62,609 nt of DNA from Terriglobia bacterium (GTDB taxonomy: Bacteria > Acidobacteriota > Terriglobia > Acidiferrales > UBA7541): positions 1 to 62,609 of the forward strand of contig JAIQEV010000020.1 of NCBI GenBank assembly GCA_020073585.1, given 5' to 3'. The notes under the pieces were generated by a model that saw only the letters and a program-made list of their open reading frames with translations, searched no databases and was not told the DNA's origin. Below, one piece after another: positions 43,693 through 51,570 of the stretch. The translations under genes and the position numbers were made by a program. Numbering within the stretch: the stretch's first letter is position 1; each line of letters opens with the position of its first letter.

Positions 43693-46539
43693 ATGGCAAA
43701 GGAACTGGTTATCTCCGCACCCGCCCACGAACGGCGAGTCGCGATTCTGGAAGAAGGACAACTCGTAGAGATTTACATCGAGCGCGAGAAAGAGTTCGCG
43801 CTGGTCGGCAGCATCTACAAGGGGCGGGTCACCCGCGTGCTCCCGGGCATGCAGTCGGCTTTCGTGGATATCGGGCTGGACGGCGACGCCTTCCTGTACG
43901 TCAGCGACGTATTCGAAAACCTGGAAGAGTACGAACCCGCGGGCACGCATGCGGAAGCACCGGCGCCGCTGCCGGCAGCCCCCGGGCTGCCCGAACGGGC
44001 GGCAGCACCACCGGAAGCCGCGGCTCCGCAGGAAGCGGAAGCGCAGGCGGAAGGCGAGGGCGAAGGCCAGCCGCAGGAAAATATCGGCAACAATGAGGCC
44101 GCGCACCGGCAGCAGAGCTTCCAGCCGCGCCCCGAGGGCGGGCAATACCGTGGCGGCGACCGTGGTGGTGACCGCGGCGGGGATCGTGGCGGCGACCGTG
44201 GAGGACGCGGGCGCTTTGGACGGCGTGGCGGACGGCGCCGCGGCGGGCGCGGACCCGATCGCGGACACACTCTGCCGCCTTCCAAGTACGCCTCTCCGCA
44301 GGGTTCCGAACCGCGGCCGTTCGAGCCGCGTGGTCCGGAGCAGCGGCGTCCGGAGACGCCGCGCTTTACGGCGCCCCCCGAACCCGTGGCCGGCGGCGAA
44401 GAGCCGATCGTGCTGCCGGGCGAATCGCTCGCGAAGTACCGCGGGCGCACCCCGGCGACCATGCTGCCCCCCGATGAGCCGGTGAAAGCGCCGAGCGAGC
44501 CGCACGCGGAAGCCGCGGAAACCACGGCGCCGGTGGCCGAAACGCCGGGCACGCCAGGCATGCCGCAGCGCCCCAAGCGCAGCCTGCCCAGTTGGCTGCT
44601 CGCCAATGCCGAGGCCGAGACGGCCGCGGAAAGCGCTCCGGAAGAGACGGCCGCAGCGGCCGAAGCCCCGGCGGTAACCCGCGCGGAAAGCAATCTGACC
44701 GAGGAAGACGTCGCGGCGCTGGCCACCCGGCTCGCCGAAGCCAAGCACGAAGAGACCCAGGCGGAAGCGAAAGCCGACGCAGTCGTGGGCGGCGCAGCGT
44801 TCGAGGAAGAGAACGGCGGAATCTCGACCGAGGAAGAGGCCGAGGAAGAAGCGGCCGAAGTCGCCGAGGCCCTGGGCGAACCGATTCTCGAGCCGGGCGA
44901 GGAAGAAGAGCTCACGGAAGAGGAAGCACACGAAGAGCGGCTGGCGGAAGCCGAGGAGCACGAAGCCGCGGCCGCCGAAGCGCACGAGCAGGCGCATGCG
45001 GAAGCCGAAGCGGAAGCGGCGGCGGGCGGCGAAGCGCCGCCGTTGGAACTCGAGAGCGGCCTGCTGCCCGGCGAAACCCGCGCGCAACAGCGCGCGCGCT
45101 TGCCGCTGGGCGAGCAGCAGCCCGGGGAGGAACAGCCCCGGGAAGAGCAGCCGCGGGAATCCGCGCGCATCGGCGGAGATCCGCGCGCGCGCTTCCAGCG
45201 TCCGCAGCGCGGAGGGCGCGACCGCGGAGGTCCGCGGCACGGCCGCCGCGGGGATCGCGGAGGGCGTCCGCGGCCGGGGTTCGAACGGCGTCCGCAGGGC
45301 GGACCGGGCGGGCATGCCGCGCCGTCGCGCCGTCCGCAGCTCATCTCCGAAATGCTGAAGGCGGGCCAGGAAGTGATCGTGCAGATCGCCAAGGAACCCC
45401 TGGGCAAGAAGGGCGCGCGGATTACCAGCCACGTGGCCCTGCCCGGACGTTTCCTGGTGTACATGCCGACGATCGACCACGTGGGCGTGTCGCGGAAGAT
45501 CGGGACCGCGGAGAACCGCTCGCGGCTGCGCCGCCTGGTCAGCGAAGCCAAGGGCAGCTTCCCCGGCGGGTTCATCGTACGCACCGCGGCGGGCGAAGCG
45601 ACCGACGAAGAAGTGCGCGCGGACATCGAGTTCCTGGGACGCACCTGGAACGAGATCAAGAAGCGCGGGGAAGACCGCAAGGCGCCGGCGCTGCTGCACC
45701 GCGACCTGAACCTGGTGGAACGCATCCTGCGCGACTACGTCAACGACGAATACACGGCCATCTGGATCGACAACGAAGAGGAGTTCGGCAAAGTCGTGGA
45801 GTTCGTGAACCGCTTCCAGCCCAAGATGGTCAACCGGGTGAAGCTGTACACCAAGGAAACGCCGATCTTCGAAGAGTTCGGCATCCAGCACGACCTGGAC
45901 AAGGCCCTGCGCCCCAAGGTGTGGCTGAAGTCCGGCGGGTACATCGTCATCAACCACACGGAAGCGCTGGTGGCCATCGACGTGAACACCGGCAAGTACG
46001 TCGGCCGGGGCTCCACGCGCCTCGAGGACACCATCGTCAAGACCAACCTCGAAGCGGTGAAGGAGATCGTGCGGCAGATCCGCCTGCGCGACCTCGGCGG
46101 CATCATCGTCGTGGACTTCATCGACATGGAGGAGCGGCGCAACCGCGAGCGGGTGATGTCCGCGCTGCAGCAGGCCCTGGACGAGGACAAGGCGCCGTCG
46201 AAGGCCCTGGGCTTCAACGAGTTCGGCCTGGTGGCCATCACCCGCAAGCGCACCAAACAGGCGCTGGAGCGCGTGCTGTGCCAGCCCTGCCCCTCGTGCT
46301 CCGGCTCCGGCATGGTCAAGTCCATCCCCACGCTGTGCTACGAGATCCAGGCGGAAGCGCGGAAGATGGCCACGGACCAGGATGCGCCGAACCTGACCCT
46401 GCGCGTGCATCCGGAAATCGCCAAGGCGCTGAAGACGCGCGAGGCGATGCTCATGGACGAACTGGAACAGACCTCGCACAAGCACGTGATCATTCAGTCC
46501 GACGCCACGCTGCACTGGGAGCAGTACGATATTTACTAG
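43693..46539 (+). CDS. Ribonuclease E/G family protein with a very long insertion in the S1 domain
   Basis: 948 residues, ATG at 43693 after TGAGGAG. Residues 1-82 are the first half of the S1 RNA-binding domain (VGSIYKGRVTRVLPGMQSAF, VDIGLDGDAFLYVSD). Residues about 83-546 are low-complexity (Ala/Glu/Pro/Arg/Gly, with RGGD repeats and acidic runs). The S1 fold resumes at RPQLISEMLKAGQEVIVQIA. The RNase H-like and DNase-like catalytic parts follow, with Asp763 (VAIDVNTGK) and Asp808/811 (VVDFIDM) for magnesium and the zinc-link Cys866/Cys869 (CPSCSGSG). Length without the insertion (about 485) matches RNase G. It should process rRNA and degrade mRNA; the insertion may act as an RNA- or protein-binding scaffold like the C-terminal half of E. 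coli RNase E. Confidence 0.93.
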   Translation: MAKELVISAPAHERRVAILEEGQLVEIYIEREKEFALVGSIYKGRVTRVLPGMQSAFVDIGLDGDAFLYVSDVFENLEEYEPAGTHAEAPAPLPAAPGLPERAAAPPEAAAPQEAEAQAEGEGEGQPQENIGNNEAAHRQQSFQPRPEGGQYRGGDRGGDRGGDRGGDRGGRGRFGRRGGRRRGGRGPDRGHTLPPSKYASPQGSEPRPFEPRGPEQRRPETPRFTAPPEPVAGGEEPIVLPGESLAKYRGRTPATMLPPDEPVKAPSEPHAEAAETTAPVAETPGTPGMPQRPKRSLPSWLLANAEAETAAESAPEETAAAAEAPAVTRAESNLTEEDVAALATRLAEAKHEETQAEAKADAVVGGAAFEEENGGISTEEEAEEEAAEVAEALGEPILEPGEEEELTEEEAHEERLAEAEEHEAAAAEAHEQAHAEAEAEAAAGGEAPPLELESGLLPGETRAQQRARLPLGEQQPGEEQPREEQPRESARIGGDPRARFQRPQRGGRDRGGPRHGRRGDRGGRPRPGFERRPQGGPGGHAAPSRRPQLISEMLKAGQEVIVQIAKEPLGKKGARITSHVALPGRFLVYMPTIDHVGVSRKIGTAENRSRLRRLVSEAKGSFPGGFIVRTAAGEATDEEVRADIEFLGRTWNEIKKRGEDRKAPALLHRDLNLVERILRDYVNDEYTAIWIDNEEEFGKVVEFVNRFQPKMVNRVKLYTKETPIFEEFGIQHDLDKALRPKVWLKSGGYIVINHTEALVAIDVNTGKYVGRGSTRLEDTIVKTNLEAVKEIVRQIRLRDLGGIIVVDFIDMEERRNRERVMSALQQALDEDKAPSKALGFNEFGLVAITRKRTKQALERVLCQPCPSCSGSGMVKSIPTLCYEIQAEARKMATDQDAPNLTLRVHPEIAKALKTREAMLMDELEQTSHKHVIIQSDATLHWEQYDIY
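44149..44205 (+). repeat. 12-base coding repeat (RGGD units) in the RNase E/G insertion
   Basis: Four consecutive 12-base units, CGTGGCGGCGAC with small changes, encode RGGD four times and are followed by RGGR. RGG-type repeats bind RNA and promote phase separation in other proteins. Confidence 0.85.
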
Positions 46540-46744
46540 TGACTCGTGGTCATTGGTGACTGGTGACTCGTGGAAGAGTCCTGGTTATAGCGATTCTTGC
46601 AAGAGCAGAACGCCCGGGCGCAACAGCGGCCCGGGCGTTCTGCTTTGTAGCCCAAAGCGAGCCTTGCGGGGATCTCGCCACGTTACGCATCGGCAAGTGC
46701 TCTTCACCAGTCACAAGTCACGAATCACGAGTCACGAGTCACGC
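46540..46744. repeat. Inverted GTGACTCGTG-type repeats around a terminator
   Basis: GTGACTCGTGGTCATTGGTG followed by ACTGGTGACTCGTG (46540-46573) and, in reverse, CACCAGTCACAAGTCACGAA followed by TCACGAGTCACGAGTCACG (46706-46744) form inverted, internally tandem repeats. They enclose the terminator hairpin. Confidence 0.7.
46604..46648 (+). terminator. Terminator after RNase E/G
   Basis: AGCAGAACGCCCGGGC pairs perfectly with GCCCGGGCGTTCTGCT (16 pairs), followed by TTG. It lies about 65 bases after the stop codon. The T-run is short. Confidence 0.75.
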
Positions 46745-46813
46745 CTGCCTGTTTTGCGTGTGCTATGATTTCGATTTGCGCAGCGTGGAAGCTGCGCAGA
46801 GAGCGAGCGACGC

Positions 46814-47773
46814 ATGACGGCACGCATCCTGGACGGGATCAAGATACGCGAGCAGGTGTTCGCGGAGCTGGCGGTGGAGATCCGCGCGCTGGGCGCGGAG
46901 GGCATCCAGCCGGGACTGGCGGCGGTGCTGGTGGGGGAAGATCCGGCCTCGCAGGTCTACGTGAAGAGCAAGATTGCGGCATGCGTGCAGCTCGGCCTGG
47001 CGGGGTGGGTGCATACGCCCGCGGCGAGCATCACGACCGAAGAACTGCTGAGCCTGGTGGCCCGGCTCAACGAGGATGACGCCGTGGACGGCATCCTGGT
47101 GCAGTTGCCGCTGCCGCCGCAGGTGGACACCAAGCGCGTGCTGGAAGCGGTGGACCCGGCCAAGGACGTGGACGGCTTTCACCCGGTGAACCTGGGGCGG
47201 CTGGTGAGCGGGCGCACCGGCCTGGTGGCCTGCACCCCGGCGGGGTGCATGGAGATTCTGCGCCGCAACGACATCCCCATTGCCGGGGCCAACGCGGTGG
47301 TGCTGGGGCGCAGCGACATCGTGGGCAAACCGATGGCGCTGCTGCTGATGCACGCCAACGCCACGGTGACCATCTGCCATTCGAAGACCCGCGACCTGCC
47401 GGAAGTGGTGCGGCGCGCGGATATCGTGGTGGCGGCGATGGGCAAGGCCGGGTACGTGCTGGCGGAGTGGATCCGCCCGGGCGCGGCGGTGATTGACGTG
47501 GGCACCAACCGGGTGACCGACGCGGCGGAGGCGGAGCGGCTGTTCCGCAATCAGCCCGAGCGGCTGGCGAAGTTCCGCGCCAAAGGCCAGGCGCTGGTCG
47601 GCGACGTGCACCCGGACGCGGCCAACGTGGCCGGGGCGCTGACGCCGGTGCCGGGCGGCGTGGGGCCCATGACCATCACCATGCTGATGAGCAACACGGT
47701 GAAAGCGGCGCGGCTGCGCCGCGGCGCGCCCGCGGCGGTCGTGCATGGGGCGCCGGCGCGCGGCACGCGCTGA
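46814..47773 (+). CDS. folD: Methylenetetrahydrofolate dehydrogenase / cyclohydrolase
   Basis: 319 residues. Bifunctional FolD interconverts 5,10-methylene-THF and 10-formyl-THF with NADP. Signatures: LVGEDPASQVYVKSKIAACV (with the catalytic Lys of YVxxK), GILVQLPLPPQVD, DPAKDVDGFHPVNLG, VLGRSDIVGKPMALLLMHAN and the C-terminal PVPGGVGPMTITMLMSNT. The Ala/Arg-rich tail beyond that is unconserved. coaE follows after 9 bases and is probably co-transcribed. It complements the formate-THF ligase at 13.8-15.4 kb. Confidence 0.97.
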   Translation: MTARILDGIKIREQVFAELAVEIRALGAEGIQPGLAAVLVGEDPASQVYVKSKIAACVQLGLAGWVHTPAASITTEELLSLVARLNEDDAVDGILVQLPLPPQVDTKRVLEAVDPAKDVDGFHPVNLGRLVSGRTGLVACTPAGCMEILRRNDIPIAGANAVVLGRSDIVGKPMALLLMHANATVTICHSKTRDLPEVVRRADIVVAAMGKAGYVLAEWIRPGAAVIDVGTNRVTDAAEAERLFRNQPERLAKFRAKGQALVGDVHPDAANVAGALTPVPGGVGPMTITMLMSNTVKAARLRRGAPAAVVHGAPARGTR

Positions 47774-47782
47774 CACACGCAC

Positions 47783-48388
47783 ATGCTGAAGCTCGGCCTC
47801 ACCGGGGGAATCGCCTGCGGCAAGAGCGTCGTGGCGGCGATGCTGCGCGAGCTGGGCTTTCCCGTGCTGGACGCGGATGCCCTGGCGCACCGCCTGATGG
47901 AGCCCGGGCAGCCGGCGCACGACGCGGTGCTGCGCGAATTCGGCGCGGGCATCGCCGACGCCGGCGGGCGCATCGACCGGGCGCGGCTGGGGGCGCTGGT
48001 CTTCGGGAACCGCGAACGCCTGGAGCGGCTGAACGCCATCGTGCACCCGCGGGTGGCGGAGGCCATGCAGCGGCAGTTCGCGGAGTGGGAGCGCGGCGGG
48101 CAGGCCGTGGTGTTCGTGGAGGCCGCGCTGATCGTCGAGGCGGGCTTCGAGCGGCAGCTCGACGGCGTGCTGGTGGCGTGGTGCCGGCCGGAGCAGCAGA
48201 TGGAGCGGCTGCTGGCGCGGGGGCTGAGCGAGGAAGAGGCGCGGCGGCGCATCGCTTCGCAGATGCCGATCGAGGAGAAGCTGCGGCACGCAACGGAAAC
48301 CATCGACTGTTCCGGCACGATGGAGCAAACGCGGAGCCAGGTGGAAGCGCTGGCGGCGCAGCTGCGGCCTCACGAGTCGCACAGTTAG
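47783..48388 (+). CDS. coaE: Dephospho-CoA kinase
   Basis: 201 residues, last step of CoA biosynthesis. The P-loop is GGIACGKS (8-15); DADALAHRLMEPGQ, FGNRERLERLNAIVHPRV and VFVEAALIVEAGFERQLDGV are family motifs, and RMAxQ-type RIASQMPIEEKLRHATETID near the C-terminus is the lid/base region. ATG at 47783. It sits between folD and the HtrA gene on the same strand. Confidence 0.96.
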   Translation: MLKLGLTGGIACGKSVVAAMLRELGFPVLDADALAHRLMEPGQPAHDAVLREFGAGIADAGGRIDRARLGALVFGNRERLERLNAIVHPRVAEAMQRQFAEWERGGQAVVFVEAALIVEAGFERQLDGVLVAWCRPEQQMERLLARGLSEEEARRRIASQMPIEEKLRHATETIDCSGTMEQTRSQVEALAAQLRPHESHS

Positions 48389-48438
48389 GGAATTCTCGTC
48401 CGGCGCGGATTTTGCGAGCGGAAAGGAAGGAAACGGCC

Positions 48439-49611
48439 ATGAGAGCAGAACAAATGGGCAATCGCATCCGCTGGGCGGCGCTGGCGCTGCTCGTGCTGCT
48501 GGGAGGCTTTTACGCCGGGTCCAAGTGGGGCCCGCGGCAAGCGGAGCGCGTGGAAGCGCTGCCGCTGGGCGGGGAAAGCGCGGCGAAGCCCGGCCAGAGC
48601 CAGCGCGACGCGGGGCTGACGGACGAAGAGACCATCAACGTGCGCGTGTACCGCGAGGCCTCGCCGGCGGTCGCCAATATTCTCACCAAGGCCACGCAAT
48701 ACGATTTCTTCATGGACCCGGTGTCGGTGCAGGGCGCGGGGTCGGGCTTCGTGATCGATCCGCGCGGCTACATCCTGACGAATTTTCACGTGGTTGCCGA
48801 GGCGCAGTCCATCGAAGTGGTGCTCGGCGACCGCACGCGCTACCCGGCAAAATTCATCGGGGCGGACCAGCGCAACGACGTGGCGCTGATCAAGGTGGAG
48901 ACCAAGGGCAAGCCGCTGGCAGCCCTGCCGCTGGGGGACTCCTCGCTGCTGCAGGTGGGGCAGAAGGTCCTGGCCATCGGCAACCCCTTCGGATTTCAGA
49001 GCACGCTGACCACCGGCGTGGTGGGCGCGCTGGGGCGCACCGTGCAGACCAGCGAAACCACCATCATCGACGGGGCCATTCAGACCGACGCGGCCATCAA
49101 CCACGGCAACTCCGGCGGACCGCTGCTGAATTCGCGCGGCGAAGTGATCGGAATCAACTCCGCCATCTACACCCCGAGCGGCACGACGGCGGGGATCGGC
49201 TTCGCCATCCCCATCAACACCGCCAAGCTCATCGCCCACGACCTGATGACCGAAGGGCGCGTGCGCCGCGCGTATCTGGGCGTGAGCACGCTGCCGGTGG
49301 GCGGGTGGCTGGCGGAAGCGCTGGACCTGCCGGTGCCCGACGGCCTGCTGATCGAATCGGTCACGCGCGGAGGCCCGGCGGAACGCGCGGGGCTGCGCGG
49401 GGGCGACCGCGCGGTGGTGGCCGGAATGCGGCGGATCCTGGTGGGCGGCGACGTGCTCGTCGGCGTGGACGGGCAGCCGGTGGCCAACCAGCTGGACATG
49501 AACGTGGCCATGAACCGCAAGCGCCCGGGGGACAAGATCACGGTGACCATCTACCGCGGCGCGAAAAAGATGGACATTGCGGTGACTCTCGGCGAGCTGG
49601 CCGCCAAGTAG
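48439..49611 (+). CDS. HtrA/DegP-type trypsin-like serine protease with one PDZ domain
   Basis: 390 residues. An N-terminal membrane anchor or signal (WAALALLVLLGGFYAGSKWG) precedes the protease domain with the triad His117 (LTNFHVV), Asp147 (RNDVALIK) and Ser225 (NHGNSGGPLL), and one PDZ domain (about 285-385: YLGVSTLPVGGWLAEALDLP, SVTRGGPAERAGLRGGDRAV). It should act in periplasmic protein quality control. The single PDZ and anchored N-terminus are DegS-like, but without sigma-E genes nearby this is not decisive. ATG at 48439 follows AAGGAAGG. Confidence 0.93.
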   Translation: MRAEQMGNRIRWAALALLVLLGGFYAGSKWGPRQAERVEALPLGGESAAKPGQSQRDAGLTDEETINVRVYREASPAVANILTKATQYDFFMDPVSVQGAGSGFVIDPRGYILTNFHVVAEAQSIEVVLGDRTRYPAKFIGADQRNDVALIKVETKGKPLAALPLGDSSLLQVGQKVLAIGNPFGFQSTLTTGVVGALGRTVQTSETTIIDGAIQTDAAINHGNSGGPLLNSRGEVIGINSAIYTPSGTTAGIGFAIPINTAKLIAHDLMTEGRVRRAYLGVSTLPVGGWLAEALDLPVPDGLLIESVTRGGPAERAGLRGGDRAVVAGMRRILVGGDVLVGVDGQPVANQLDMNVAMNRKRPGDKITVTIYRGAKKMDIAVTLGELAAK

Positions 49612-49649
49612 TCTCCGCGCCGGCGGCGGGACGCGCCGGAACGCCGGTC

Positions 49650-50426
49650 CTACCGGTCGAACTCGGCGCGGTACTTTTCGCGTTCGGCCTCGGTGAGGGA
49701 AAACCAGGATTCGGCGATGTCGCGGACGCGCTCGAGGGCGCGCTGCATTTCGGCGTGCTTGGCTTCGAGGGTCTCGCGGTCGGCGTCCCGCGGGACATGG
49801 ATGGGCGGGGCGAAGAGGATGACCGCGCGCGCGAAAGGCTTGGGCAGGAGGAAGTGGTCCCAGGTCTTTTCGAAGGTGATGCCGCGGTCCACGCCGATGT
49901 GGAAGACCATCACCGGGCAGCCGGTGCGGCGGGCGAGCATCACCGGGCCGGGCTTGGCCACGTAGCGCGGGCCGCGCGGGCCGTCAATGGTGAAGCCCAC
50001 GTCCAGGCCCTCTTCCAGGCGCTGGGCCATCACCGCAAGCCCGCGCAACCCGCCCCGCGAGGAGCTTCCCTGCGCCGTTCCGAAGCCCAGCCACTCGATC
50101 ACCTTGCGCGTCCATTGCCCGTCGAACGCCGTGGTGTTCAGGATCACGATGCCGCGGTTGCGCGCCCACCAGGCGATGGGAATAATCACGCGGTGCCAGA
50201 AGGCCCAGATGCAGCGCTGCCGCGCGGCGTAGACGCGCGCGGCGTGCTGCCAGCCGTGGACTTCGTAGCGCAGTGTGGGGCCGAGCGCGCGGATCACGCT
50301 GTAAACGGCGGCGGCGATGAACGGAATCTGCACGCGCCGGGTCAGCGGCAGACGGGGCAGCCGCGTATCGTAATGTGTACCGACGGGCTCCGGAGGAGCG
50401 CCGCCCTCTGCCGGCAAAGTGCTCAT
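49650..50426 (-). CDS. DUF374-type lysophospholipid acyltransferase
   Basis: 258 residues. The glycerolipid-acyltransferase-like motif appears as FWHRVIIPIAWWAR (His about residue 76), then SSSRGGLRGLAVMAQRLEEG and FTIDGPRGPRYVAKPGPVML, the hallmark of the DUF374/KDO-like acyltransferase group. It should act at the inner membrane on lipid A-like or phospholipid precursors; the substrate is not known. ATG at 50426 is chosen because the region upstream overlaps the promoter of the next, divergent gene. It is convergent with the HtrA gene. Confidence 0.82.
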   Translation of the reverse strand: MSTLPAEGGAPPEPVGTHYDTRLPRLPLTRRVQIPFIAAAVYSVIRALGPTLRYEVHGWQHAARVYAARQRCIWAFWHRVIIPIAWWARNRGIVILNTTAFDGQWTRKVIEWLGFGTAQGSSSRGGLRGLAVMAQRLEEGLDVGFTIDGPRGPRYVAKPGPVMLARRTGCPVMVFHIGVDRGITFEKTWDHFLLPKPFARAVILFAPPIHVPRDADRETLEAKHAEMQRALERVRDIAESWFSLTEAEREKYRAEFDR

Positions 50427-50479
50427 CAGCGTATAGTATAGGCGAGCTTTCCGGCCGGTGCTTGTGCCGGCTTCCCGAA

Positions 50480-51490
50480 ATGCGCCGCAACTCCCAAGAC
50501 GGGCTGCCATCGCCCCGCCGCGTGCTGCTAGCCGCGGGCGGCCTGCTCTGCTGCGCGGCTGCGGTGGCCCTGGCGCGCGTTCCGGCAGCCCCGCCTGCGG
50601 ACGAGCCGCCCAACGACGCCGTGGGCGTCATTGACGGCAACTCCATCGCGGTGCAAGGCCCGCTGACGGTGAAAGTGGCGGGCGCGGAAGTGCGCACGAT
50701 CCTGCTCAGCGGCGGCGATGTGCGGGTGAAGTCCGGCAGCGCGCGCGTGGATTTGAGCGAAGGCGGGCATCTGATCATCTGCGGGCCGGCGCATTTTTCG
50801 GTGCTGAAGTCCGGCGGGGCGCTGACCGTGGCGCTGGATTCCGGGACGATTCATGCGCGCATCGAGGGCGAACCGGCGCTGACGATTTACACGCCGCAGA
50901 TCCAGGCGCGGCCGGTGGCCATCGGCGGAGACGCGCAGGACCTGCTGCTCGGGCTGGACGCGGCGGGGGCCATGTGCGTGCGCGCCAATTCCGGCGCGGT
51001 GCGCATCGAGCAGCAGCTCACCGGGCAGAGCGTGCTGCTGCCGCAGGGCGCCAACGTGCAACTGCGGAACGGGCAAATCGATTCGCTGCAAACCGGCGGC
51101 GGGCGCTGCTCCTGCGAGCTGCAGACGGGTCCGCCGGAAATCAGCCGGCTGGCCTCGGCCGACGAGGTGCGGGCCGCCAAACCTCCCGCGGAAAAAACCG
51201 CGGCCAAGGAAGAGCCGGTCTACCAGGTGTTCATGCCCCCGCTGGCGTTCAATGCCTCGGCGGCCGTGCAGCCGGAGCCGGACCCCCGGCTGATCCTGCT
51301 GGTGCGGCGGGTGCGCGTGCGGCCCACGCTGATTTTCCAGGGGCGCGTCGAGGGCGAAGCGGTGGCTTCGGCCGCCGCCGCGCTGCCACCCGCCGCCGCG
51401 CCGCCCGCTCCGCGGAAACCCGCCGCCGGAGATTCCGTCGTGGATCGCGTGCGCACTCTGCTGCACCGCATCTGGCCGCGCAGTTCCTGA
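50480..51490 (+). CDS. FecR-like secreted hypothetical protein
   Basis: 336 residues. An N-terminal membrane or signal segment (VLLAAGGLLCCAAAVALARV) is followed by a beta-rich region like FecR domains (VRTILLSGGDVRVKSGSARV, HLIICGPAHFSVLKSGGALT, IHARIEGEPALTIYTPQIQA, LPQGANVQLRNGQIDSLQTG), then an Ala/Pro-rich C-terminus with VFMPPLAFNASAAVQPEPDP. Function unknown; similar proteins are common in Acidobacteria. ATG at 50480; the frame extends upstream but overlaps the divergent acyltransferase gene. Confidence 0.7.
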   Translation: MRRNSQDGLPSPRRVLLAAGGLLCCAAAVALARVPAAPPADEPPNDAVGVIDGNSIAVQGPLTVKVAGAEVRTILLSGGDVRVKSGSARVDLSEGGHLIICGPAHFSVLKSGGALTVALDSGTIHARIEGEPALTIYTPQIQARPVAIGGDAQDLLLGLDAAGAMCVRANSGAVRIEQQLTGQSVLLPQGANVQLRNGQIDSLQTGGGRCSCELQTGPPEISRLASADEVRAAKPPAEKTAAKEEPVYQVFMPPLAFNASAAVQPEPDPRLILLVRRVRVRPTLIFQGRVEGEAVASAAAALPPAAAPPAPRKPAAGDSVVDRVRTLLHRIWPRSS

Positions 51491-51570
51491 ACGCTCGCAG
51501 CATCCATTGTTGAAAACACCGTTGGTTGGGATTCTGAAGGCCGGTGCGCGCAAGCGCCGCGCGCGGCGCG

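Noticed and set aside
44149-44205. Regular short repeats that could suggest a CRISPR or tandem array
   Set aside because: They are 12-base in-frame coding repeats for RGGD with no spacers.
43546-46515. 989-codon open frame antisense to RNase E/G
   Set aside because: It mirrors the high-GC codon pattern of the real gene; the translation has no recognisable domain and the sense frame carries all catalytic motifs.
46540-46744. Tandem GTGACTCGTG units as a possible CRISPR remnant
   Set aside because: Units are about 10 bases, without regular spacers or cas genes, and are inverted around a terminator.
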